A stretch of DNA of 12,596 bases from Candidatus Zixiibacteriota bacterium (lineage in GTDB: Bacteria; Zixibacteria; MSB-5A5; WJJR01). A program made the translations under genes and the position numbers. A model generated the notes under the pieces. It was not told the DNA's origin, made no database searches, and worked only from the letters and a program-made list of their open reading frames with translations. Position 1 is the stretch's first letter; the number at the start of each line of letters is the position of its first letter. The stretch covers positions 1 to 12,596 of the forward strand of contig JAGVEK010000452.1 in assembly GCA_020058315.1 (NCBI GenBank), in the 5' to 3' direction. Positions 1 to 5,725 of the stretch are shown piece after piece.

Positions 1-2
1 AC

Positions 3-383
3 CTGGAGCAGCTTGAGGTTGTGCCCAATGTGCTTCTCAGCCGGCCGCAGGCGCTCCGGCTTCCGATGCGGTGGGTTGCGATACTGCACGGTCGCATCAG
101 AGCAAGCCTGGCGGCGACCAGCGGCATCCACGAGGCCTCCGACGTGATCAAGATGCTCATGGCAGGAGCTAATGTGACCATGCTGTGCGCGACGCTGCTC
201 CGCAACGGCATCGACCACACACGGACAATCCTCGCAGACATGCGAACCTGGATGGAAGAGCACGAGTATGAGTCGGTCCGCCAGATGCAGGGAAGCATGA
301 GCCACACCCATGTCGAAAACCCGGCCGCCTTCGAACGCGTCCAGTACATGAAAGCCCTCCAAAGCATCCCGCCCGTGGATTAG
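3..383 (+). CDS. Dihydroorotate dehydrogenase-like protein, C-terminal part (5' truncated by window edge)
   Basis: The reading frame is open from the first bases of the window, and 126 codons are visible up to the TAG at 381-383. The GTG at position 21 is internal, because the residues before it (LEQLEV) fit the family. The visible part is the end of an FMN-binding TIM barrel. The stretch RASLAATSGIHEASDVIKML, followed by AGAN, corresponds to the late beta-strand/phosphate-binding loop of the dihydroorotate dehydrogenase superfamily. The tail (MRTWMEEHEY, then SVRQMQGSMSH) is typical of the DHOD-like branch found beside or instead of true PyrD. That branch is often annotated as dihydroorotate dehydrogenase-like, so a role in pyrimidine synthesis is not assured. 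The substrate-binding half lies outside the window. Confidence 0.8.
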   Translation: MEQLEVVPNVLLSRPQALRLPMRWVAILHGRIRASLAATSGIHEASDVIKMLMAGANVTMLCATLLRNGIDHTRTILADMRTWMEEHEYESVRQMQGSMSHTHVENPAAFERVQYMKALQSIPPVD

Positions 384-399
384 CAAATGATGAGAGAGT

Positions 400-429
400 G
401 CCCGGACCCGCCACGGCGGGTGTCCGGGC
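400..429 (+). terminator. Strong hairpin downstream of the DHOD-like gene; terminator candidate
   Basis: Bases 400-406 (GCCCGGA) pair with 423-429. After a two-base bulge, 407-411 pair with 416-420 around a CACG tetraloop, giving about 12 GC-rich base pairs. It starts 16 bases after the stop codon, as expected of a terminator, but no T-run follows. It may be a U-less terminator, an mRNA-stabilising stem or a copy of an interspersed palindrome. Confidence 0.4.
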
Positions 430-454
430 CACCCAACCGGGTTATGTTGGTGGG

Positions 455-472
455 GCGGACACTCTTGTCCGC
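455..472. repeat. Perfect short palindrome (7-bp stem, 4-nt loop)
   Basis: GCGGACA (455-461) is the exact reverse complement of TGTCCGC (466-472) around CTCT. It lies between the DHOD-like gene and the tRNA promoter. Part of its core, GGACACTCTT, recurs at 5112-5121 just before mntP without the second arm. It could be a second terminator stem or a REP-like interspersed element. Only a genome-wide copy count can decide. Confidence 0.4.
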
Positions 473-492
473 TATGCGACGCCCATTTCGTC

Positions 493-521
493 TTGACTTC
501 AAGGCCAAGTCTGCGTAAAAA
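493..521 (+). promoter_or_regulatory. Candidate sigma70 promoter of the tRNA-Glu gene
   Basis: TTGACT (493-498) is separated by 17 bases from TAAAAA (516-521), in the only AT-rich patch before the tRNA. Transcription would begin near 529, giving a leader of about 65 bases. That leader contains a 6-bp stem, GCCCCG (532-537) with CGGGGC (543-548). Confidence 0.45.
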
Positions 522-594
522 TCTAAGTCTTGCCCCGAATCGCGGGGCCGGGATGTGGGCTCCGGGTTGCCCGCACCCTCACGAGACTTCAGAC

Positions 595-672
<78 letters not shown>

Positions 673-894
673 TGATACTCCGCTAAGCTATTCATAATCA
701 ACGCATTACATTCAAGCCGCAATTTCCAGACCATGGATTTGACGTGAATCGGACATCTTTGTCTCGCGATTTGACGTGAACTTGACATAGCAGTCACAAG
801 TCCATCGATAGAATCGCTGAAGAACTGACCGCCACGGTCGGTGATTGCACGGGGCGGCCTGGCTACTTCTGGACCTGGCCGCCAGGGTCGCCCA
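673..894. other. Non-coding left end of the presumed island, with ATTTGAC direct repeats
   Basis: I see no gene here. A 13-base direct repeat, GATTTGACGTGAA, occurs at 736-748 and 768-780 (32-base period), followed by a related CTTGACA at 781-787. The segment just after the tRNA (673-735) is AT-richer than the surrounding genes. The ATTTGAC core also occurs twice near the other end of the segment (4876, 4904). The end nearest 895 holds the hairpin downstream of nikO. Confidence 0.5.
853..883 (-). terminator. Hairpin downstream of nikO; weak terminator candidate
   Basis: GGCGGCC (853-859) pairs with GGCCGCC (877-883). After one mismatch, two more pairs close an 11-base loop. It begins about 11 bases beyond the nikO stop on the minus strand, where the operon should end. 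No T-run follows in the direction of transcription, so termination is inferred from position only. Confidence 0.35.
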
Positions 895-1641
895 TCAATG
901 CGGATGAGTGTGCCGCAAGATGTGTGGTTTCTCCAACCCGTGCTGAAGCATCAAGGATTCGTCGGATAGAATATCAGTAGTCTGTCCCTCCGAGACAACG
1001 ATCCCGTGATCCAGGACGATCACGCGAGGGCAGATCTCAACAACGAGCTCAAGGTCATGCGTTGCTATTAGCTGTGTCACAGGCAGATCGCGCAGGAGCG
1101 CTTTCAGTTCACGCCGGCCGCGCGGATCCAAATCGCTGGTGGGTTCATCGAGAATCAGCAAACGGGCATCACATGCCAGCAAGCCCGCCAGACAGGCACG
1201 GCGCTTCTCCCCACGGCTCAGATGGAACGGCGGGCGCTGTTCAAACCCGCGAAGACCGACCTGCTCCAACGCTCGCGCCACCCGCGCAGATAGCGCCGCC
1301 TCGCCCAGGCCCAATTGCTGCGGCCCGAAAGCCACGTCTTCGCCGACCGTCGGGCAGAAGAGTTGATCGTCAGGATCCTGGAAGAGTAATCCGACCTGCG
1401 ATCTGATCGTGGACAAGTGTGGTTCGACGACCGGAGTCCCGAAGACGTGAACGGCAGGCGCGGCTGAGGAGCGCTCTGGGAGTAACCCATTGAGGTGCAG
1501 AAAGAGAGTGGATTTGCCCGCTCCGTTGGGCCCGATCAATCCGACTCTCTCACCTTCTCCGATTGTGAGGCTCACGTCGTGCAGGGCTTCGGTCCCGTCA
1601 GGATAGCGGTAGTTGAGATGCTTGATCTCTAAGGCCGTCAT
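895..1641 (-). CDS. nikO: Energy-coupling factor nickel/cobalt transporter ATPase (A component)
   Basis: This 248-aa cytoplasmic ATPase powers nickel (or cobalt) uptake by the ECF transporter encoded with it. Counting from the ATG at 1641, the Walker A motif GPNGAGKST is at 37-45, the Q-loop FQDPDDQLF at 87-95, and a variant signature LSRGE (usually LSGGE/Q) at 141-145. Walker B LLILDEP is at 161-167 and the switch histidine in ATHD at 195. FQDPDDQ is diagnostic of CbiO/EcfA ATPases. An upstream GTG at 1662 exists. The ATG at 1641 is preferred because it forms an ATGA overlap with the nikQ stop and has GAGGGTGG just upstream. The extreme C-terminus is histidine-rich (HILRHTHPH, four His), perhaps a metal-contacting tail. 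It is the last gene of the operon. Nickel rather than cobalt is inferred from nikR. Confidence 0.93.
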   Translation of the reverse strand: MTALEIKHLNYRYPDGTEALHDVSLTIGEGERVGLIGPNGAGKSTLFLHLNGLLPERSSAAPAVHVFGTPVVEPHLSTIRSQVGLLFQDPDDQLFCPTVGEDVAFGPQQLGLGEAALSARVARALEQVGLRGFEQRPPFHLSRGEKRRACLAGLLACDARLLILDEPTSDLDPRGRRELKALLRDLPVTQLIATHDLELVVEICPRVIVLDHGIVVSEGQTTDILSDESLMLQHGLEKPHILRHTHPH

Positions 1642-2252
1642 GTCTTCCACCCTCGGGCACACATGGCGGCGTAGATGCGCTCGGCACGTTCAGAGGTGCG
1701 AACAAAGAGCTGGGCAATAACCGTCGCCAAAGATCGCCAGGCTTGGAGACGATGACGCGTGAATGTCCGGCTTCTGCGGGCCCGCTGCATCCGTTCCATT
1801 TCGTCAACGAGCAGGAATAGGTAGCGATATGTGAGCGCAAGCGTGGTTACGAGCAGTCTTGGGATTCGCAAGCTCCTCAACCCTGAGAGCAAATCGGGCA
1901 TGGACGTCGTGGCGGACAGCAGCACCATGCAGAAAAGGCACAGCGTGCTCTTGACAAGTATGGCCAAGAACACTCGCAGACCAGATGGTTGGAACAGAGA
2001 CAGCAGGGCTACGCTCAGAACAAATGGCTCCAAGATCAGAAGCCGCTTTGCCAGGTGAAGCGGCGGCACCCGACTCAGTGCGGCAACCGTGATTAGAGCG
2101 ACAGCGCCCAGAAGGTAGCCGACCCAAGTGGCGTGGGGTAGCAAGACGGTGCTGACCACGAAGAGAACCGCCCCAATGAGTTTCACAACCGGCGGCAAAC
2201 GGTGGATCCGGCTTCGGCTTTGCACGTAAGGACTAAGCAGGCGTTGATGCAC
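1638..2252 (-). CDS. nikQ: ECF nickel transporter transmembrane coupling (T) component
   Basis: This integral membrane protein of about 204 aa links the substrate-binding NikMN to the ATPase NikO. Hydrophobic segments fill the first two thirds (for example around VKLIGAVLFVVSTVLL). The C-terminal third carries the two coupling-helix motifs of EcfT proteins, here RARRSR and, near the end, AAMCARGW. The frame is open to 2345, but the extra N-terminal part lies over nikMN and looks nothing like the family. The GTG at 2252 has GAGAGGAAG eight bases upstream and gives the usual start shortly before RIHRLPPVVKL. With that start it overlaps the end of nikMN by 20 bases and shares ATGA with nikO, so the three genes are translationally coupled. 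It is slightly shorter than typical CbiQ proteins. Confidence 0.88.
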   Translation of the reverse strand: MHQRLLSPYVQSRSRIHRLPPVVKLIGAVLFVVSTVLLPHATWVGYLLGAVALITVAALSRVPPLHLAKRLLILEPFVLSVALLSLFQPSGLRVFLAILVKSTLCLFCMVLLSATTSMPDLLSGLRSLRIPRLLVTTLALTYRYLFLLVDEMERMQRARRSRTFTRHRLQAWRSLATVIAQLFVRTSERAERIYAAMCARGWKT

Positions 2253-3228
2253 CAGAGGGACTTCCTCTCGGTCGCGGGCCGGGGTGTATTTCCACGCGAG
2301 GTGTGAGGAAACGGGCCAGCAGGTAGGCCAAAGCGAATGCGGCAAGTGTGCCCAGGCAGCCGGCGAGGACTGTCGACAGCACGGCGGAATTCACTCCCGG
2401 CACCGCATAGTCGGGAAGCGGCGACGGCAACAGCGGTTTCACGACGGCCCGGCTCTCAAAACGCAGTACGGTAGCGACCTTCTCGAGCCCATCAGGCCAT
2501 CCGCAGGCGAATGGTGCGACGAAGATTGCCAGCCCCAGGGAAACGAGCAACCCGTAGGCGGTCAGTTCTCCATAGCGGGGCTTAAGGAGTGGCTGCGATT
2601 CGCTCAGGAGCAGTTCTGGTCGCGCGCGGCAGAGAGCTGCGATGACGAGCGTTGTAATCAACGCTTCACCAGCACCGATCAGCATATGAATGTTCACCAT
2701 GGCGGGAAACGCCACACGCCAGGCAACGGTGCCGGACGATGCCAGTTGACCAGCGCAGGCAAGAGACGCCGCAACGGTGGAACACCAGGCCGCGAAGGCA
2801 GTGGCAAAGAGGATGCCTCGTTGCCCGTTTCCGGCCATCCCTCGCACCAATCTGTAAACGCCATACCCGACGCCCGGCGCAATAATGGCCATGTTGACGA
2901 TGTTCGCACCCAACGCCGTAACACCACCATCTGCGAATAGAAGGCACTGCAGGATCAAAACGGAACTCAGCACGAGCACCGCGGCGCTCGGGCCAAGTAG
3001 CACGGCCGCCAGAACTGCCCCGATGAGATGGCCGGATGTCCCCCCGGCAACGGGGAAATTCAACATCTGCGCGGCGAACACAAAGGCTGAGGTCAGTCCG
3101 ATCAATGGAATCCGTTTTTCAGGAAGAGTCCGTCGCACGCTCCGAAGTGCAATCCCCAGGCCGGCCGTGGCGATCACACCCGAAGCCACAGCCGTCTTCG
3201 TATCCAAGAAACCATCCGGTATGTGCAT
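2233..3228 (-). CDS. nikM: Nickel ECF transporter substrate-binding protein, NikM fused to NikN/PDGLE domain
   Basis: This 331-aa membrane protein is the substrate-specific component. The frame opens at 3273, but the ATG at 3228 is the right start. It has GGAGAG six bases upstream and produces the N-terminus MHIPDGFL. In characterised NikM/CbiM proteins, Met1, His2 and His67 form the metal site and Met1 must be the true terminus. Here His2 is present and the histidine of FPVAGGTSGHLIGA is exactly residue 67. The conserved helix NIHMLIGAGEALIT is also present. After about residue 220 comes the PDGLE domain (WPDGLEKVA), then a last helix, so the accessory N subunit is fused. The 41-base gap to the upstream YD-repeat gene and the overlap with nikQ indicate one transcript. 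Cobalt transport is the alternative, but nikR argues for nickel. Confidence 0.92.
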   Translation of the reverse strand: MHIPDGFLDTKTAVASGVIATAGLGIALRSVRRTLPEKRIPLIGLTSAFVFAAQMLNFPVAGGTSGHLIGAVLAAVLLGPSAAVLVLSSVLILQCLLFADGGVTALGANIVNMAIIAPGVGYGVYRLVRGMAGNGQRGILFATAFAAWCSTVAASLACAGQLASSGTVAWRVAFPAMVNIHMLIGAGEALITTLVIAALCRARPELLLSESQPLLKPRYGELTAYGLLVSLGLAIFVAPFACGWPDGLEKVATVLRFESRAVVKPLLPSPLPDYAVPGVNSAVLSTVLAGCLGTLAAFALAYLLARFLTPRVEIHPGPRPRGSPSGASTPA

Positions 3229-3269
3229 GCAGGTCTCTCCAGTCAGGGCGACGGGATCACGACTAACAC

Positions 3270-4145
3270 TCATCGATCTCCGCGAAAGAATTCATAGGCA
3301 TAACAAAGCCTTCTCTTAACCGCGCCGGATCCGTCTCGCTCGGTGATCACACTCAGCAACCCTTCCTGAGTGTATTGGTATCCTTGGCGAAACGCGATGC
3401 TGTCGTCAGCCAATCTCTTGACGACTTCGCTCAGATCGCCACCTGGTGTGTATGTGTAGCTGAAAGTGTGTGTCAGCTTCCCGTCCGGGTCGAGTACCGA
3501 TTTCCTGGAGCGTTTATCCAGAATGTACTCGTTCTCCACCTTCACCACCGGGGAACCGCTGCCGCCGGTTTGGACCGCATCGACCTGCCGCCTGAAATCA
3601 CTTCCTGGTTCGTACCTGTAGAGTATTGAATAGAGCAGACTGTCCCGCTGATTTCTCTTCTCGATGAACACATTCGGGTCAGTACTCGAGTAGGTGTAGT
3701 CGAGCCTGCCGGTCAGCTCGCCGAGGTCATCGTAACTGAAAACATGACTGATGAGCCCGTGACGGTCGTACAGAAACACGGTGCGATCCCTGAGGTAGTC
3801 ATCAACGAAAGTCAGTTCCTCGAGCCAGGAGCTCCGATCATCGAATACACTGATGCTCCGGGTCACCCCAGAGGTGTCGTAGACTGTCTGCTTAACCCGG
3901 TTGCCCGCCTGATCATACTCGTTGGTGAGCCACCGACTGGAGTCGGCGACCCCGTCTGAGCCGGCGGTCTTGATGACCGAGATTGTTTGTGACTTGACAC
4001 CAAGGCTCCTCATCTTTTCGCGGGTCTGTTCTTGCTCGGCTCTCTCACGCATTGTCTTTGGCGGCTCGTCGTGAGCGGTCGTTATCGTCGCGGAAATCAG
4101 AGCAAACAATGCGGCACGGGCAATCAGCTGACGTACCCTTCTCAT
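3270..4145 (-). CDS. Secreted YD/RHS-repeat-like protein of unknown function inside the nickel operon
   Basis: I do not recognise a named family. The 291-aa product has a signal peptide (RR near the start, hydrophobic core at about 7-21, probable cleavage after TTA at 22-24). The mature protein would begin HDEPPK, followed by a charged helix at about 30-46. The rest is built of short irregular repeats resembling YD/RHS units. Tyr-Asp followed by x-x-Gly-x occurs from residue 77 (YDQAGN, YDTSG, YDRHG, YDDLGEL), with later strands of the same style (PDGKLTHTFSYTY, DGSGAVKRRLCYAYEF). It has no lipobox and one C-terminal cysteine. It starts with an ATGA overlap on the nikR stop and has AGGAG eight bases upstream, so it is co-translated with nikR and precedes nikMN by 41 bases. 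A periplasmic or surface role in nickel handling is inferred only from that position. Confidence 0.85.
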   Translation of the reverse strand: MRRVRQLIARAALFALISATITTAHDEPPKTMRERAEQEQTREKMRSLGVKSQTISVIKTAGSDGVADSSRWLTNEYDQAGNRVKQTVYDTSGVTRSISVFDDRSSWLEELTFVDDYLRDRTVFLYDRHGLISHVFSYDDLGELTGRLDYTYSSTDPNVFIEKRNQRDSLLYSILYRYEPGSDFRRQVDAVQTGGSGSPVVKVENEYILDKRSRKSVLDPDGKLTHTFSYTYTPGGDLSEVVKRLADDSIAFRQGYQYTQEGLLSVITERDGSGAVKRRLCYAYEFFRGDR

Positions 4146-4570
4146 TTCGTGGACTCCTGTCCAGTTTCGGTTATGGTCAGCTTTCCGTGTTTCACGCCTT
4201 TGACTGCAATGAGCCTGTTTGCAACCCGTTTGACCACACCCGCCCGTCCGCGAACCGCCAGGACTTCCATGCAGCTGCGATGGTCCAAGTGCACATGCAG
4301 GGTGGCGATGATCAATTCCTGATGGTCATGCTGAATGTCGGTCAGCAGTTTTTGGATGTTGCGCCGGTGATGGTCGTATACCAGCGTCACGGTACCGACG
4401 ATCTCACGGTTCCCCATCTGTCCATGGTGCTCAATCAGTTGGTTGCGTACCATGTCGGCCACGGCCTGGGAACGATTGGCAAATCCTCGTGCCTTTGACA
4501 TAGCGTCGAGTTGGCGCGCCAATTCGCCCGGCATCGAGATGCTGAAGCGATTGAGAGTGAGTTTATCCAT
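4142..4570 (-). CDS. nikR: Nickel-responsive transcriptional regulator NikR
   Basis: This 142-aa repressor, when loaded with Ni(II), shuts off nickel uptake genes. The N-terminal ribbon-helix-helix is visible as the strand LNRFSISMP and helices LARQLDAMSKARGF and SQAVADMVRNQL. The C-terminal ACT-like metal domain contains TLHVHLDHRSCMEVL, supplying the His-x-His...Cys ligands that match His87, His89 and Cys95 of E. coli NikR. An upstream His comes from VYDHHRR. The frame extends to 4612, but the ATG at 4570 with GAAGG seven bases upstream gives the family N-terminus. The longer version would run through the promoter and operator. It heads the operon, and a NikR-like operator sits directly before it, implying autoregulation. 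Confidence 0.95.
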   Translation of the reverse strand: MDKLTLNRFSISMPGELARQLDAMSKARGFANRSQAVADMVRNQLIEHHGQMGNREIVGTVTLVYDHHRRNIQKLLTDIQHDHQELIIATLHVHLDHRSCMEVLAVRGRAGVVKRVANRLIAVKGVKHGKLTITETGQESTK

Positions 4571-4571
4571 C

Positions 4572-4599
4572 GTGTTACCTTCGCAAAAAAAGGTAGCAC
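4572..4599 (-). promoter_or_regulatory. Probable NikR operator
   Basis: GTGTTAC (4572-4578) and GTAGCAC (4593-4599) form an inverted repeat with a 14-base spacer and one mismatch from perfect symmetry. From memory, comparative studies describe NikR sites of the form GTGTTAC-N13/14-GTAACAC outside the enterobacteria. The site covers the -10 region and the ribosome binding site of nikR, so bound Ni-NikR would block transcription of the whole operon. Confidence 0.75.
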
Positions 4600-4619
4600 A
4601 CGAGGCGAGCACTTGTCAA
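4591..4619 (-). promoter_or_regulatory. Candidate promoter of the nikR-nikO operon
   Basis: On the minus strand a perfect TTGACA lies at 4619-4614. The best -10 after 17-18 bases is weak (CTACCT or TACCTT, 4596-4590) and lies within the NikR operator. The leader would be only about 15 bases and include GAAGG at 4582-4578. Confidence 0.5.
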
Positions 4620-4865
4620 TGGCTGCGACACTCTTTCACTTCGGCTCAAGCGGGAAGTGTCATCGGCTGATGCGACCAAGTTCCTCGGAGAAGCGGGAGA
4701 TTCTTCAGATCGGGTCCACCACGAGTGGTCAAGGCGATCCGGCTTCATACGCGCCGGAAGTTCATGGGGGAGAGTCTGAAACGGACTTTGCCCGGTGGAT
4801 CTGTGCGCAACCCGAATCGGGGATTCGGTGATCACCGCGCCCCGATGGGCTACTCGACCAAATGC

Positions 4866-4887
4866 CAGTTGTTCAATTTGACAACTG
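4866..4887. promoter_or_regulatory. Palindrome overlapping the candidate mntP promoter (possible operator)
   Basis: CAGTTGT (4866-4872) and ACAACTG (4881-4887) are perfect inverted arms around eight bases. The right arm overlaps the TTGACA -35 box at 4878-4883, the position expected of a repressor site. A smaller palindrome of similar content, GTTG-GG-CAAC, lies at 4915-4924. The cognate regulator is unknown. A recombination-protein site is the alternative reading. Confidence 0.4.
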
Positions 4888-4906
4888 TGCGCATTTGATG
4901 TAAATT
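4878..4906 (+). promoter_or_regulatory. Candidate promoter reading toward mntP-dmeF
   Basis: TTGACA (4878-4883) is followed after exactly 17 bases by TAAATT (4901-4906). If used, the transcript would start near 4914 and cross the partial tRNA repeat before reaching mntP, a leader of about 210 bases. The promoter lies inside the presumed island, so the island may drive the flanking efflux genes. Confidence 0.4.
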
Positions 4907-5041
4907 TGACACGAGTTGGGCAACAGAGACTGAAGTAGACTGAACCAGACAGAAAAGAAGCATGGGTGCCAATCTGTTGTCCGACATGCGTGATATGGCG
5001 TAACAGAAGGTCTTGCAATGCGATAGGTCGCTGTGCTGGCA

Positions 5042-5069
5042 ACGTTTTCAAATCTCGTCGGGGACGCCA
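5042..5069 (+). repeat. Partial tRNA-Glu 3' end, right copy of the 28-bp direct repeat (presumed att site)
   Basis: This copy comprises T arm, 3' acceptor strand and CCA without the rest of a tRNA, in the same orientation as the intact gene. It agrees at 25 of 28 positions with 645-672. The longest exact blocks are TTCAAATCTCGT (5047-5058) and GGGGACGCCA (5060-5069). I cannot find the 5' two thirds of a tRNA before it, so it is a fragment. It is interpreted as the displaced original tRNA end after site-specific integration. Confidence 0.72.
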
Positions 5070-5123
5070 AATCCCACCGACTGAGACAATGGAGTCTGAT
5101 TTGCTGACGAGGGACACTCTTCC

Positions 5124-5684
5124 GTGGCATGGCTGACTCTGCTCGGAATCGCCGTCGGCCTCGGGATGGACTCGTTCGCGGTTTCCCTCGCAGCCGGTTC
5201 GGTCCAGTCCAGACTCTTGCCGCGAACTTTGCTTCGGATGGCATGGCATTTCGGATTGTTCCAGCTACTGATGACTGTTGCCGGGTGGTATCTCGGCACG
5301 GGGATCAGCCGATACATCAGCCATTGCGACCACTGGGTCGCATTCGGGCTTCTGGCCTATGTCGGCATCAGGATGATTAGGGATTCCATCTCGAACAATC
5401 CCGGTCCCATGGCGGTCAAGGATCCGACCCGTGGCTGGACTCTGATCATACTGTCGATTGCGACCAGCATCGATGCCTTTGCTGTCGGACTGAGCATGGC
5501 GTTTCTCGGAATTCGGATCTGGATGCCGTGCGCAATCATAGGTTTGGTGACGGTCGTAATGTCGGCGGCCGGTATGGTCTTTGGGAAGACTCTGGGGGTG
5601 GTGTTCGGCAAGAGAATGACACTCATCGGAGGTTGCATTCTCATTGTCATTGGCGTCAGGATACTTTTGGCGCACATGATGTAG
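5124..5684 (+). CDS. mntP: Manganese efflux pump MntP
   Basis: This 186-aa inner-membrane protein of the MntP (formerly DUF204/YebN) family exports Mn(II) and protects against manganese excess. The length is typical. Six hydrophobic helices are visible as two repeated halves, each starting with the family motif containing an essential aspartate. The first is GLGMDSFAVSLAAGS (about 12-26) and the second is ATSIDAFAVGLSMAF (about 112-126). The start is GTG at 5124, with GAGGG about ten bases upstream; no better in-frame ATG precedes it. It begins 54 bases after the partial tRNA repeat, so it belongs to the chromosome side of that boundary. The CDF exporter dmeF follows after 41 bases on the same strand, suggesting a metal-efflux operon. 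Confidence 0.93.
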   Translation: MAWLTLLGIAVGLGMDSFAVSLAAGSVQSRLLPRTLLRMAWHFGLFQLLMTVAGWYLGTGISRYISHCDHWVAFGLLAYVGIRMIRDSISNNPGPMAVKDPTRGWTLIILSIATSIDAFAVGLSMAFLGIRIWMPCAIIGLVTVVMSAAGMVFGKTLGVVFGKRMTLIGGCILIVIGVRILLAHMM

Positions 5685-5725
5685 AATTTCCTGATAATCA
5701 CAGCAAGTGATGGAGGTTGAAGCCT

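Larger units (their letters stand above)
4620..5041. other. Non-coding right end of the presumed island
   Basis: No convincing gene lies in these 420 bases. Open frames exist on both strands but have no recognisable content and run over the nikR promoter or the 5' part of mntP. The segment holds a palindrome at 4866-4887, ATTTGAC at 4876-4882 and 4904-4910, ATTTGAT at 4893-4899, and a candidate plus-strand promoter. I see no yybP-ykoY (Mn riboswitch) core in the 210-base leader before mntP, although one would be plausible for such a gene. Confidence 0.45.

Noticed and set aside
2284..2940. A 218-codon plus-strand open frame opposite nikMN
   Set aside because: It is antisense to a gene with clear family motifs; the translation is rich in Gln, Cys and Arg and lacks hydrophobic or domain structure, as expected of a shadow frame in GC-rich DNA.
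4671..4831. Possible remnant of an IS3-family transposase start (SSSEKREILQ, later FARW, on the plus strand)
   Set aside because: The similarity to the N-terminus of IS3 orfB is about ten residues, the rest does not align in any frame I tried, and no terminal inverted repeats or further transposase motifs are present.
5042..5069. A second complete tRNA gene
   Set aside because: Only the T-arm side and 3' acceptor strand with CCA are present. I found no matching 5' acceptor strand, D arm or anticodon arm in the preceding 80 bases.
4913..5123. A yybP-ykoY manganese riboswitch before mntP
   Set aside because: The gene type suggests one, but I could not recognise the conserved core bases of that riboswitch class in the leader. 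A covariance-model scan would settle it.
4575..5249. A 224-codon open frame on the minus strand covering the region between nikR and mntP
   Set aside because: It runs through the nikR promoter, the ATTTGAC repeats, the partial tRNA copy and the 5' part of mntP. Its translation shows no recognisable domain.
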